Positions 9,683 to 21,277 of a DNA stretch of 64,000 nucleotides are shown piece by piece. The stretch is from assembly GCA_002049455.2 (NCBI GenBank), contig KV918819.1, forward strand, positions 124,001-188,000, given 5' to 3'. Source of the DNA: Porphyra umbilicalis (lineage: Eukaryota > Rhodophyta > Bangiophyceae > Bangiales > Bangiaceae). Under the pieces are notes generated by a model. That model did no database searches. It was not told the DNA's origin and was given only the letters and a program-made list of their open reading frames with translations. The translations under genes were made by a program, and so were the position numbers. Within the stretch, counting starts at the first letter, position 1. Each line of letters opens with the position of its first letter.

Positions 9683-10559
9683 GCGGCGCGTGCAGGTGGC
9701 CCGAGTGACCTCCCAGCCCGGTCCGCCGCGCAGATGGCGCGTGCGCACGTGACACTGATGCAGTCGAACGCCCTCCGTGCCGCCGACTCCGTGTCGCGCC
9801 TGACGGCCACTGGCTCTGGGTCGACGGAGCCGGTGGCGGTAGTGGCGGCAGCGCGGGCTCGCGCGTCGGATGCCGGTGGTCCGGCAGCGGCCGTGGCTGT
9901 TGTGGCAGCCCCTCTTCACTTGACGTGGAAGACGGGGGAGCGGGAGAAGTTTTCGGCGGTTTCGGTGTTTGACTGCCCGGCCGTGAGTCGGATGACGTCG
10001 ACGCAGCTTGCGTCTGCGGCGTTCAAGGGCGCCCTGAAGTCCCACGCGATCAACTTTCCCACCATGGAGGCCGAGTTTATCGGCGGTGCGGAGGACCACT
10101 TGCTTATCGGACTGAGCATCACGTGCGGGGGGGTGTCGCCTGCGGACGTGGCGGAGCAGCTTGTCTCGCGCCGTGTGGACCGGTCAAACGCCAACCTCAT
10201 GCAGCTCGTTGCCTCGTGGTGCCAGAAGTTCGTCACAGAGAACATGGTGGCGGCGGCGGTGCTCGGTCATGCAGGTGTGGATGGGGGGGTAGACGGGGAG
10301 TCGGACGGTGACGCGGAGGCCCGGGACGACACGGCTGGTGCAGCCGATCCGTCCAACAGTCGTGGTCGCGGACACTGCGGGGGTGCTGTGAGCGATGATG
10401 AAGAGGGGGAGGAGAATGACTACTAGTGAGTGCATGTCTTTTATTTACATCCCTGCACTATGCATACGTAGTGCATGTACTTTTTTGACAGATGGACACG
10501 CGACGCCGCCGTCGTCCGTACGGCGCCGCAGTTGGCGGCCGTCAAACGTCGTGCACGAG

Positions 10560-11285
10560 GTTGGACAGGCTTCCCCCGCGGCGCCTGCACGGCAACACGG
10601 AGACGCAGTTGGTGCACGTCCCGTCGTCGGCGGCGGCGTTGGGCATCACGACCGACGCGCAGGTTGTACAGATGCAGGTGGGGACGGTGCGCGTGACGGC
10701 GTTGCCGGTGCCGACGCGGAGCAGGGAGCGCGTCGCGCGCGCGGTTGGTCGTGGCGTTGCCGGCGCCGACGTGGAGCAGGAAGCGCGTCGCGCAAGCCGT
10801 TGGTTGTGGCCACAGTTGTGTACGTCGTTGAAACGACGAGCCAGTTGGTGCACGTGTCATCGTCGGCGACGGCGTCGAGTATCATGACCGTCGCGCAAGT
10901 GGTACAGTTGCAGGTGGCGACGTTGCGCGTGACGGCGTTGCAGGTGCCGACGCAGAGCAGGGAGCGCGCCGCGCAAGCAGTTGGTCGTGGCGTCGCCGGC
11001 GCCGACGCGGAGCAGGGAGCGCGTAGCGCGAGCCGCTGGTCGTGGCGTTGCCGGCGCCGACGTGGAGCAGGGAGCGCGTCGCGCAAGCCGTTGGTCGTGG
11101 CGGCAGTTGTGTACGTCGTTGAAACGACGAGCCAGTTGGTGCACGTCCCATCGTCGGCGACTGCGTCGGGCGTCACGACCGTCGCGCAGGTGGTACAGTT
11201 GCAGGTGGCGACGTTGCGCGTGACGGCGTTGCCGCTGCCGACGCGGAACAGGGAGCACGTCGCGCAGGCGGTCGGGCGAGGCGGG
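10560..11285. repeat. Tandem repeat of 236-291 bp units with 55-bp sub-repeats
   Basis: The block around GGTACAGTTGCAGGTGGCG recurs at 10901 and 11192 (spacing 291), with a related, shorter unit near 10665 (spacing about 236). Within the units a roughly 55-bp segment (GCCGGCGCCGACGTGGAGCA) repeats, and its copy number explains the unequal lengths. Both strands are open through the array: the minus strand gives a Thr/Cys-rich repeat (CNCTTCATVV), the plus strand a Val-rich one. I cannot tell whether either is translated, so I call it a repeat filling the gap between the interrupted gene and the E(z)-like gene. Confidence 0.75.
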
Positions 11286-11614
11286 CGTGTGGCGGCTGTC
11301 GAGATGGGCGGAGGTTCGTGGCAGGAAGGTGTCGCTGTCGTCGACAAGGTGTGGCTTTCGCGGTAATGGGGTTGTGTGGATGGCCGGGCGTCCGGAGGGG
11401 GTGAGGATTGGGCGGTGACGGCCTGCAAACGACCACGGCGCCAGCGGCAGTGAACGCCACTGGCGTTCAGTCAGAGGCGTGACAGCCGGAGTTGGGCGTC
11501 GGGCCGGACCAAGTGGAACGAAATTGGCTTCAAGCAGTGCAAGGGGCGCGGTGCTTGTGTCTTGGACGGATGCGTCCGGAGGGCCCAAATTGAATGCACG
11601 ATTGATCAATGTGA

Positions 11615-14600
11615 ATGGGACGAATATCGGATTTGAGGTCGCAAATGGGCCGCTCATGTCTCATGTCACATTCTGATTGGTCTGATCTGAGAAGAAGCAC
11701 CAGACGCCCCGCTGCTGTGTCAATTCCGAAGCACCTCGAGCAAGCGGGCGTGCCTCGATCTGCGTGCCATCATTGTCGGTCGTTGTCAGCCGTCAGCGGT
11801 CGCGAGTACGTGCCATTGGTCGCTGCCTCGTGGTTGTCTGGGTTCCGCACGATGGATGCAGCGCGTCGTGGCTCTGACGAGGCATTCGTGGACGAGTGGC
11901 CAAACGCGGAAGGAGACCTGTCTGATGTCGACTCGGACGCTGAAGAAGGTGAGCGCGTTGCTGCTGTCGCCGGCGATGCACGCAGCACCCATCGTGTTGC
12001 TTATCGTCTGTACGGGCGAGCAGGGCGCCGCGCGCGTCAGCGTCGCAGCGCGGAAGTTCGTACTGCTATTGCTGTGAACCGTCAAACGGTATTGAGGTGT
12101 GCGCGGTATGTGGCGGCGGTGGGCGCGGGCGCCGACGTCCGCCCGGCACCCATTGAGGCTGCGATTGATCCGTGTGGTGTGAGGTCGGACGCCTCGGTCG
12201 TTCTTCGCGATGGCGACGTATTGCTGATGGAGGCGAAAGGAGTGTCCCGAGGTGGCCCGAGTGGCCGTGGCGGCTCGTGTTGTGGCACTGCTGGCGGGGG
12301 AAGTCCTGCTGGGAACGATGAAGTGCTTGGAGCAGCCGTCGTGGAGCTGGATGCCAGGCAGAGCAACCCCCCCCGCAAGAGGCAGCGCACGATATTGGAG
12401 TTCATGCGAGTGTCACGAGCCTCGCCGCTTGTCCCGCGCGGAGTTAGAGCGGGTTGCCACGGCGTCCCCCAACCGTCTCGCTCGTCGCCCCCTACCCTGC
12501 CCACCGCACACGGCCTCGGCTCTGCTGCTGCCGCGCGTGAAGCTGGTGGCATTGACGCCGCTGATGCTGCTCGTGTGGCTTCCCGGTCGACAAGCGGGGC
12601 GAGCACTGCCGCAACTGACGCCCCAGAGCGGGCGGTGCCAGTTGTGATATTGCCCGCGGTTGAGCGTCTCCCGACGGCGTCAGCGTATACGTCGATGCGG
12701 CGGTCGTGGCGACGGGTCGAGGGCTTTGCCTCCTTCAAGCACACTCCTTACCTCGGAGACACCGACGACGCGCATGCTGCGGCGGCGCCCATCATGCGCA
12801 AGAACGGGTGGACGGCCCCCAACTGTAACAGTGACGGCAGTGACGCGTCAGACGATGAGCCTACCCACCTCGGCAATAGATACCATTCGCTTGAAGAGCG
12901 GACCTTCCGGATGGCGCAGCGCGCCGGCGTGTACGCAGTTGTTCAACCGCTTGGTGACTCGCCGGCGGTGATGCACACCTTGAGCGAGGTGCTGGGGGAG
13001 ACGCTGCCTCACATGACGCACGTGGTTGAGCTCGTCCAGCGGAGGGGGGATGACCACCGCCGCGCCGCGTCAGAGCGCGAGGCGCAAACCACCCGCCAAG
13101 CCGCTCTGGAGCAGCTGACGGGTGGCGCCAGCCTCGCAGTGGTGCTCGCTAGCGGCGGTGTACGGGAGCAGGGCGGTCGTGTGGCTGGTTCTGCGTTTTC
13201 AAGCCGCGGGAGCGGCGCTCCGGAGGCCCGAGTGCGAGGCGCACCGGTCGCTTTTGGGGCCTCCACGTCTGCGGCTGCGGCGTCAGCGGCCGACGTCGCA
13301 GCCGCTCGCCTCCCCCCTTTGAGTCGTGTGTGGGCTCTGCGGCAAGCCGAGCTAGTTCGGCAGTCGCCCACGGAGAGCGACGCGATGCGCAACGACGCCG
13401 CTGCTTTTCGGACGCTACGCACAGTCGTTCGAGCTCATGGCGGCGCTGATGCTGCCGCGCACCTGCCGTCTGTCGGCACTCTGTTCGGTGGTGGCCACGC
13501 GGCGCCAACCGGCGCCAGTGTTGCCGGACCCGCTATAGCGGTGGCGGGCGAAGTGCAGCTGCCGCAAAGGGGACATTTGAGTCGTCTCTTGTGCCGTGTC
13601 TGTCTGCGGTGTGCGTGTCGACTGCACGGCGCACGTGACGGCGACCCGCTAGCTGTGCCGCTTCCCCCTCGCCCGGTTGGTCTTCCTCGTGGCGCCGACG
13701 GTGCGGACGCGGACGGGCTAGAGTGGTCTCCCCGCCGCGCTGGGAGCGACTTGGCAGTCGCCCCAGTTGCCCGACGCGCCGGCGCAGGCGCACGGTTCTC
13801 GGCTTACTTCGAATGGGCGGACGCGACGGGCCTGCATGTTGGTCCGAGTGTCGAGTTACGTGTTCGCTCGGCCGTCGCCGACGACGCGCGGCGAACAGAT
13901 GTTGGGCCAGATACAGGGTGCCGCGGCCGCCCGCCGGTTTCCACTGTTGCGGCTAAAAGCGTTGCTGTTGCCCCACGCGATGGCGACGTCGCCGGGCGTT
14001 TCGAAGGGTGGCACCAGGCACACCACTGCGGGCGGGACTGGGTCACCCGCTCTTAGCAACGCTGTCGGCGCTTCTGTTGGCGATGGTTCGGCCGTTGTAG
14101 TTGGTACCTCCTCGGCGAAGTGCGACGCCGGTGCTCCTCGGCCTCCAACCACTCATGCGGAAGATGTGGAAGTCGCACGTGTCGATGACGTCTGGCAGCG
14201 GCCGTCGTTGTCTTCTCTGTGGCGTGGGCGGCGCGCCCGAGTCCACCACTCGGCAATCGCCCAGGCGGCCAGTGGGTGCTTTGAGTGCCGTCTCGACCCC
14301 CGCGTGCGAGCTGTTATGCGTTCCGTGCCTCGTGCTGTGGGCGGTTGGCGAGTCGACCAGGTGGGGCTGCTGCAGATGGGAGCTGACATTGTCCGTGTGC
14401 AGGACACCTGCCGCCTTGCTCGGTTTGTGGCTGGCAAGACGTGTCGCCGCGTGGCTGAGTTTTTGGAGGGTCCGGGGCTCTCTCTGCTCTGCGCGTCACC
14501 GGTGGAGCAGCCGTTGCAGGACCCTGGCCTGGAAGCTGTCGGGAGTTCTGAGGCGACGGCGGGGAGTTGCGCCGGCGGGTTGGACGAGGACAGCGGGGGG

Positions 14601-15599
14601 TCGGCAACGGCGTCGCAGTGCTCCCCTGCCCCGCATTGCTCTCTTTGCAGCTCTCGCGCCTCCCGTCAATCGGGCACGACCAACAGCCAGGACGACCCCT
14701 GCGCGCCGGACAAGGTGCACGACTTTGCGCACTGCTTTCACAGCAGGGAGTGTACAGAGGAGCGGTGTCGGTGCGCGCGCACCGGGTTGGCGTGCGAGAA
14801 GACGTGTGGGTGCGCTCAGTATCGCTGGACGGCGGGCTCGCCGTCTTGGGCAGGCTTGGGCTCTGCACACTCAATCGGCAAGAGTGTCCTAGCGCCTGGG
14901 TCTCGGTTGTGCGGTCGTCGCATATGGTGTGCATGTGTGCCGCCGTCGAGGTGCGACACGGATGAGTGCCCGTGTTTCGCGGTGGACAGGGAGTGCGACC
15001 CCGATGCCTGCGACACTTGCGGTGCGCATTGGCATCCAAGCACTGGGGTCGATGGTGCGCCTCACTCACCGGATGACGGCGTGCACCGTGCCGGTGCGCA
15101 GGTACTACGAGGAGCGGGGTTGCTGATTGTGGCTGACGTTGAGAGCGGGGGTGTCGCTGCCGGAGGCGTTGTAGGCCGCCGTCGCTGTCGCAACGTCCAA
15201 CTCCAAGTCGGTGCCCGCGTTCGTTGCGTGCTTGGTCGCTCGGACGCTCACGGATTCGGTGTCTTCGCTGCTGAGGGTGCGGCGCAAGGCGACTTTGTTG
15301 GTGAGTACGTCGGTGAACTCATCTCAAATGCGGAGGCGGCAGCGCGTGGGCGCGTGTACGACGCCAAGGGGGTGAGCTTCCTGTACTCCATCACCAAGAC
15401 GGTGAACATAGACGCTACACGGGTGGGCAACCGGCTGAAATTCATGAACCACCGCACGACGGAGCATGCCAACGTCGAGGCGAAGCTGCTGAGCGTGTGT
15501 GCCGAGATTAGAGTCGGGTTGCTTGCCAAGGCGCCGCTGTGTGCCGGGGAGGAGTTGTTCTTTGATTATGGATACGAGGTGCCAGGGTGGGTTGAGTGA
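11615..15599 (+). CDS. E(z)-like histone H3K27 methyltransferase (PRC2 catalytic subunit)
   Basis: Two overlapping frames form one gene. The first (ATG 11615 to at most 14056) has an acidic N-terminus and near its end a Cys cluster, CRVCLRCACRLHG (about 13590-13630), matching the CRRC-DC-LH signature before the second SANT domain of plant and animal E(z). The second frame (to the stop at 15599) carries a SANT-like segment (about 14345-14470; FVAGKTCRRVAEFL), a Cys-rich CXC domain (about 14725-15040; CTEERCRCARTGLACEKTC, DECPCF) and a C-terminal SET domain (about 15207-15580). SET motifs include GEYVGELIS, DATRVGN, the NH of KFMNH and the catalytic GEELFFDYGY. The family methylates H3K27 within PRC2 in the nucleus, together with Esc/EED and Su(z)12. 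The frame change between about 13640 and 14345 implies an unlocated intron or a lesion. A start at the ATG at 11852 is also possible. Confidence 0.82.
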
Positions 15600-16489
15600 A
15601 GTGTGCGTGTGCTGCTTCTCACGGACCTACAGGACACGGTGCCGTCGGCCGCCGGGGAGGTGCATCAATGAGAACCTCATGCGCGCTTCGCGTTGTGCCC
15701 TGTCCTTTGTCCTTGGAAAGGCTGTCATTTCTCCGGTGCATTGAGCGCGTCGTTTGTGCCACTGGAAACGCAGCTGAACTTGTTGTGCAATGACGACCAT
15801 ACGACGCGCCTCTTTTTTCTGAGCCCAGCGTGTGCGCCCGAGAGTCGACGCTAATTCGAAGACGGCTCCAATTGCGTGCACAACACAGGCCTTTCTTGTG
15901 TTCGTGTCACTTTCGAGAAAGACAAAGTCTGGTGGATATGTGCGCCACAGAGGGGGGCGGTGGAAGGGATCTCTGTAAGTTTCCTGACAGCTGTCATCCA
16001 ATGATCGCGCGCCATTGCAAAGTGAGAGCAATATCTCGAACACACGCAAGTGCAGTCGCACGACGAAGTTGCCGGTCGGAGACGCACACGCGCGGTGCTC
16101 ACGTTGCGTTCGTTTGCCTGCTGGTGCCGGGCGCCGTCGTGGCGCCCGAAGTTGAAGAGCGGGCGCACGCGCAGTGTGTCGCTGTGCATTAACGGCGGCA
16201 CCACACTGGCGCGGTCGGGAGAGCCATTTTAAGGCTCCGGGGGGCTGTGGCGGAGCCGCGCGTTGAGCGCGTAGCGCACCCGGCATCGCGCCAAGACACG
16301 GGCGCTGTCGCCGACGCGGACGTGGTCGGCTTGATTTTCATATCGGGGGGGGGGGCGCAGAGGCGCGCGGGAAGTGCGTGGCGGATCTTCTTTCGCATCT
16401 CGACCCGGCCGCCGTCGGCGAAGGGGACGTGCGCCGACGGCGTCGCGGACGTGGTTGCCTCGGTTCGCATCTCGGGGGGGGGATGGCCA
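15600..16489. other. Intergenic region leading into the satellite
   Basis: I see no gene from 15600 to about 16250. From about 16300 to 16489 two diverged copies of a roughly 129-bp sequence (marker CGCGGACGTGGT at about 16315 and 16444, each followed by a G run) form a transition into the 149-bp array. Confidence 0.5.
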
Positions 16490-17083
16490 AGGCGCGGTGC
16501 TCTTGCGCGTCGTGCACGTTGCAGTGGAGCTTGTGGTGGCGGCGGCGGAGGCGGTGTGCCTGGTGGACATCTTGTCACGGCTGCTGTGGCCGTGCTCGCG
16601 GTGCTGCTGGCGGTGCTGCTGCTGGTGCAAGTGCTGGCTGTCGTGGTGCTCTTGCGCGTCTTGCACGTTGCAGTGGAGCTTGTGGTGGCGGCGGCGGAGG
16701 CGGTGCGCCTGGTTGACATCTTGGCACGGCTGTTGTGGCCGTGCACGCGGTGCTGCTGGCGGTGCTGCTGCGGGTGCAAGTGCTGGCTGTCGTGGTGCTC
16801 TTGCGCGTCGTGCACGATGCAGTGGAGCTTGTGGTGGCGGCGGCGGAGGCGGTGTGCCTGGTGGACATCTTGGCACGGCTGTTGTGGCGGTGCTCGCGGT
16901 GCTGCTGGCGGTGCTGCTGCGGGTGCGAGTGCTGGCTGTCGTGATGCTCTTGCGCGTCGTGCACGTTGCAGTGGAGCTTGTGGTGGCGGCGGCGGAGGCG
17001 AAGCGCCTGGTTGACATCTTGGCACGGCTGTTGTGGCCGTGCACGCGGTGCCGCTGGCGGTGCTGCTGCGGGTGCAAGTGCTG

Positions 17084-17556
17084 TGTAGTACTACGCCAGA
17101 GGCATTGTATTCGTGGCTGTGGGCGCTGGTACTCGGAAGCCGGGTGGTCGGTGGTGTGTCGCCTTTGTGGCGTGCCACTGCGGCGTGTGAGCGCCTGCGG
17201 CGCACGTGTCTGGGTGAGCTCGTCCGATTGTCCGGTGCTGACAGCGGGGCGTGCCAATCCAGATTGGGTAGTGTTATGCATTGGAGGGAATTATCTGCAT
17301 CGTAGGTATTTGGCAGCGCGGGACCGGGCCAACTAGTGGCCCCGGGCCCCGCGCAGCGGTTTCTGCCCTTTAAGGACGAAGGGCGACGACGGTGGGAGGC
17401 ACCGTCGTCGCCGGCAAGTAAACCGTGCCTGTTTGTCTTGGCATTTCGGTCGGCCTGACTTCCTGGACCTCGAGTCCCATAGCGGGTGACGCACGAGCGG
17501 CTAGGACGGCCGGTACATCCCTCCTCTCCGAGGTGATCGCGATTCATTGTACTACA
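17084..17556 (+). repeat. Left (5') LTR of the LARD-like element
   Basis: This 473-bp direct repeat is about 98% identical to 21278-21750, with TG and CA termini extended to the 8-bp inverted repeat TGTAGTAC/GTACTACA. It is preceded by the target duplication TGCTG. Confidence 0.9.
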
Positions 17557-17558
17557 TT

Positions 17559-17574
17559 TGGCGCTCCGGGTGAG
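17559..17574 (+). other. Probable primer binding site of the LARD-like element
   Basis: Two bases inside the left LTR the sequence TGGCGCTCCGGGTGAG starts with TGG, as expected for pairing with the CCA end of a tRNA. Its complement has the form of an acceptor arm 3' strand ending GCGCCA. The tRNA species is not identified. Confidence 0.65.
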
Positions 17575-18640
17575 ACTCTGGCATTGCTAGCGCGGTGCCG
17601 GGGACGAACTATGTTGGTGCATCGATCGCGTGACCCTAGAGGGGTTGTCTTGGGTGCGGATCTGGCGGTCGAGCGAGGACGTCCCGAGGGACCGTGCTTC
17701 CTGTTGTCTTTTTGGATTGCGGATCTTCCTCTCCTTCCCCGCTCAACGATGTCGCGTGGTAGATCGACATGCCTGGCAAGCATCAAGAGCAACCACGCCA
17801 TCGGCGGGAGACGACGGCACGCTGGCGCGGCCAACCCGGGACCCGGGTCTTCGGCAGAGGGTCGGCCCCGGCCTGGCGGCGGTGGTACGGTGGTAGGTGA
17901 GTTGGACTCCCTACCCGAGGACCCCGGCCACACGCCGACCAACGGGACTCGTCCCCCCATCATCCGGAACGGGTGGCTGCGGGCACGGTGTGCCGCGATG
18001 GCCGCCAGGGGGCCTCCAACCAACCCCTGGAATCAAGGCTCGCCGGGCTATGGGACGTTGGCCACTTCCCATTGGGATCCGGGTGACGTCAAGCGGTGCT
18101 TGGCCGGTGAGCTGTGTCGGTTGTGGCGATGGATCTGACATGTTCATCCCGACCGCGCTGCGGTACGATTGAGATGGCGTCCTCGGCGCTGGGCTACGAT
18201 ACTGTGCCGGATTGGCGACCCGGACGGCGGCGGTGCTCAGCGTTGGAGCGCTCTCCCGGGAATTCCCGGCGGGGAAATCGACGGAGTAGCGTGAGGCGGA
18301 TGAAGACCAAGAATATTGGCGGGGTCGTCACCATTGGTGTCTTCCCCCGGCGTCGCCGGAAATGTGGGTGGGGCTTTGCTCGTGGCAGCCCACCCCGGTG
18401 ATGACGCCCTGTCGAGCATCTCGAAGAACATCCGGCCCCACGCGGGGTACTTCGGCAGACAGCGCTACTAAGTTGCGACAAGGACCGGGCAAGATAAGAC
18501 GCGACTAGTATCGCGCAACGCGAGATAGAGAGGAAGCAGATAATGGGGCGAGCGCAAGACACAAGAGTGGCGGCTGCGATAACGACGACGAGCCGTCGGG
18601 AACCTCAAAACCGACGGCAATGACGGCGCGTCGGCGGCAT

Positions 18641-19870
18641 CGACGACTGAGTCGTTGACAGCGACCGATCAAGGGCGTCGTCGACGCGATCGCATTCGGC
18701 GGCGCAACGGGCGGACATCTGCGTCGCTGTCCTCTTGCCCCGACCCAAGATCGAGCCGACGGATCCGGCACCGCCGGCACACGTAGCAACGCGCCGTCCC
18801 TCTGGGGCGGGCGCTGATTCGTGACCAGCGCCCCACCCCGGAGGGGGGGGGCCGGCTCGGAGCGATGCATGCTCGCGGCGGCAAAGCCGCCACAGTCGGC
18901 TCCGTTGAGGAGAAGGAGGGGCGACGCCCGTGCCGGGCGTCGGCGCACGCGGCCCGTTCGTCCCCTGGTCGTGGGGACGACGGCGCGGGCACGGGCACGG
19001 CGACGGGTGACGCCCCTGAAAGGGATGGACGGGCGTTGGCAGCGCGGGGCATCCCCGGGGACGGACGGTCCTCGACGACGGCGGCGTTGCGGTTGCGGCG
19101 TCGACGACTGAGTCGCTGACGGCGACCGATCCAGGGCGTCGTCGACGCGATCGGATTTGGCGGCACGACGGGCGGACATCGGCGTCGCCGTCGCCTTCCC
19201 CCGACCCAAGATCGAGCCGACGGAACCGGCACCGCCGGCACGCGTGGCAACGAGCCGTCCCTCTGGGGCGGGCGCTGATTGGTGACCAGCGCCCCGCCCC
19301 GAAGGGCGCGATACGGCTCGCAGCGATGCGTGCTTGGGGCGGCGGAGCCACCACGGTCGGCTCCGTTGAGGAGGGGGAGGGGCGACGCCCGTGCCGGGCG
19401 TCGGCGCACGCGGCCCGTTCGTCCCCTGGTCGTGGGGACGACGGCGCGGGCACGGGCACGGCGACGGGTGACGCCCCTGAAAGGGATGGACGCGCGTTGG
19501 CAGCGCGGGGCATCCCCGGGGACGGACGGTCCTCGACGACGGCGGCGTTGCGGCTGCGGCGTCGACGACTGAGTCGCTGACGGCGACCGATCCAGGGCGT
19601 CGTCGACGCGATCGGATTTGACGGCACGACGGTCGGACATCGGCGTCGCCGTCGCCTTCCCCCAACCCGAGATCGAGCCGATGGATCCGGCACCGCCGGA
19701 ACGCGTAGCAACGAGCCGTCCCTCTCGGGCGGGCGCTGATGGGTGACCAGCGCCCCGCCCCGGAGGGGGAGGGCCAGCTCGGAGCGATGCATGCTCGCGG
19801 CGGCAATGCCGCGACGGTCGGCTACAATGCGAAGGGGACGGGGGGCGACGCCCATGACGGTCGTCGACAC
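18641..19870. repeat. 461-bp tandem repeat, about 2.7 copies, inside the LARD-like element
   Basis: The marker CGACGACTGAGTCG occurs at 18641, 19102 and 19563, a spacing of exactly 461. The third unit fades after about 19870. The long minus-strand ORFs here are Arg/Pro-rich in every frame and are not taken as genes. Confidence 0.85.
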
Positions 19871-20009
19871 ACTCGATCGGTCCGCCCTGCGCCGTGGGAT
19901 GGAGACTGAGTCGGGGCGGCGTCGACGCGGCCAGATGTGGTGAAACCACAATCGACCCAGCGGCACAGGACCGCGCCCTCAAGAAAGAAGCGACACCCTC
20001 GCGGCGGGT

Positions 20010-21055
20010 GCGCGCAGCGCGTCTTCGTCTGTCCCCGTCATTGTCGTCGGCGGGCGCGGTGACGTCGATGGGGGGAGGTCTCCCCGTCGTCCGATTCGCG
20101 GTGCGACGACGGCGGCGCGGGCTCCGCGAGGCACGCTTCCCCCCTGGCGTAGGGGGAAGTCGGGGGCAGCAACGCCCTCGGCGTGGGGGCGCGCCGCCCC
20201 TGGCGGGCGGCGGCGGCGGCGGCAACGACGGGGTGCTTCCGCCGGCGCGGCGCTGGGGCGCGGCGGCGCCGTTGCAAGATTTTCGGTCCTCCGCGGCGGC
20301 GCCGCCGGATCAAGCGCGGCCCAATCAGCGGCCGTCTTGCCGACGGCGCGCGACGCGCGTCTTCGTCTGCCCCCGTCGTCGTCGGCGGGCGCGGTGACGC
20401 CGACGGGGGGAGGTCTTCCCGTCGTCCGATTCGCGGTGCGACGACGGCGGCACGGGCTCCGCGAGGCACGCTTCCCCCCTGGCGTAGGGGGAAGTCGGGG
20501 GCAGCAACGCCCTCGGCGTGGGGGCGCGCCGCCCCTGGCGGGCGGCGGCGGCGGCGGCAACGACGGGGTGCTTCCGCCGGCGCGGCGCTGGGGCGCGGCG
20601 GCGCCGTTGCAAGATTTTCGGTCCTCTGCGGCGGCGCCGCCGGATCAAGCGCGGCCCAATCAGCGGCCGTCTTGCCGACGGCGCGCGACGCGCGTCTTCG
20701 TCTGCCCCCGTCGTCGTCGGCGGGCGCGGTGACGCCGACGGGGGGTGGTCTTCCCGTCGTCCGATTCGCGGTGCGACGACGGCGGCGCGGGCTCCGCGAG
20801 GCACGCTTCCCCCCTGGCGTAGGGGGAAGTCGGGGGCAGCAACGACCTCGGCGTGGGGGCGCGCCGCCCCTGGCGGGCGGCGGCGGCGGCGGCAACGACG
20901 GGGTGCTTCCGCCGGCGCGGCGCTGGGGCGCGGCGGCGCCGTTGCAAGATTTTCGGTCCTCTGCGGCGGCGCCGCCGGATCAAGCGCGGCCCAATCAGCG
21001 GCCGTCTTGCCGACGGCGCGCGACGCGCGTCTTCGTCTGCCCCCGTCGCCGTGGG
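20010..21055. repeat. 335-bp tandem repeat, about 3.1 copies, inside the LARD-like element
   Basis: The marker GCACGCTTCC occurs at 20131, 20466 and 20801 (spacing 335), and the copies are nearly identical. A truncated fourth unit ends near 21055. Near-identity of the copies suggests recent expansion, perhaps by template slippage during reverse transcription. Confidence 0.88.
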
Positions 21056-21266
21056 TGGGCGATGTTCACCTATCTCGCCGGGGGCCTTCCTGTTGTTGGT
21101 TTCGGATGCCGTTGGCCGGGTCGAGTTCGTGACGGCATGGCCTTCCCTTCTGGGCTGGGGGGATCTCGGAGGCCACCCCGACTTCGGCGGTTCTCCTGTT
21201 CCCCTGTCTTGCGCGTCGATGCGCTGCCGACGGTCTCCGTCGTGCGGCGAGGACGCCGCAGTCTCA

Positions 21267-21277
21267 GATGGGGGAGA
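21267..21277 (+). other. Polypurine tract of the LARD-like element
   Basis: GATGGGGGAGA lies directly before the right LTR, the expected place and composition for plus-strand priming. Confidence 0.7.

Larger units (their letters stand above)
2654..10426 (+). pseudogene. Host gene interrupted by a copia-type insertion
   Basis: The function is not recognised. The left part (ATG 2654 to 3585) encodes a Cys/His-rich N-terminus (motifs such as CCHHTKCTKC), then a helical segment and a Gly/Arg/Ser-rich stretch. The right part (9688-10426) encodes a folded-looking domain containing FSAVSVFDCPAVSRM and ends in an acidic tail (SDDEEGEENDY) before a TAG stop. Between them lies the retrotransposon at 3586-9682 with a 5-bp target duplication (GCGGC at 3581-3585 and 9683-9687). 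Counting one copy of the duplication, the frame left of the insertion is the same as that on the right, and both flanks are open. The uninterrupted allele would thus have been one frame of about 556 residues. A start upstream of 2654 through another exon is possible. The disrupted copy is probably non-functional unless the element is spliced out. Confidence 0.6.

Noticed and set aside
5166-9752. Plus-strand ORFs across the copia-type element
   Set aside because: They are antisense shadows of gag-pol and the LTR, without domains.
10395-11657. Val-rich plus-strand and Cys/Thr-rich minus-strand ORFs over the 236-291-bp repeats
   Set aside because: Both strands are open through the repeats, and unequal unit lengths would shift the frame in part of the array. 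Listed only as a repeat.
11615-15599. Two separate genes (11615-14056 and 13767-15599)
   Set aside because: Features of one E(z) protein are distributed over both in the family's order: the Cys cluster before SANT in the first, SANT, CXC and SET in the second.
18505-20895. Minus-strand Arg/Pro-rich ORFs of 400-500 codons within the LARD-like element
   Set aside because: Several overlapping frames are equally open, the sequence is a GC-rich tandem repeat, and no domain is visible.
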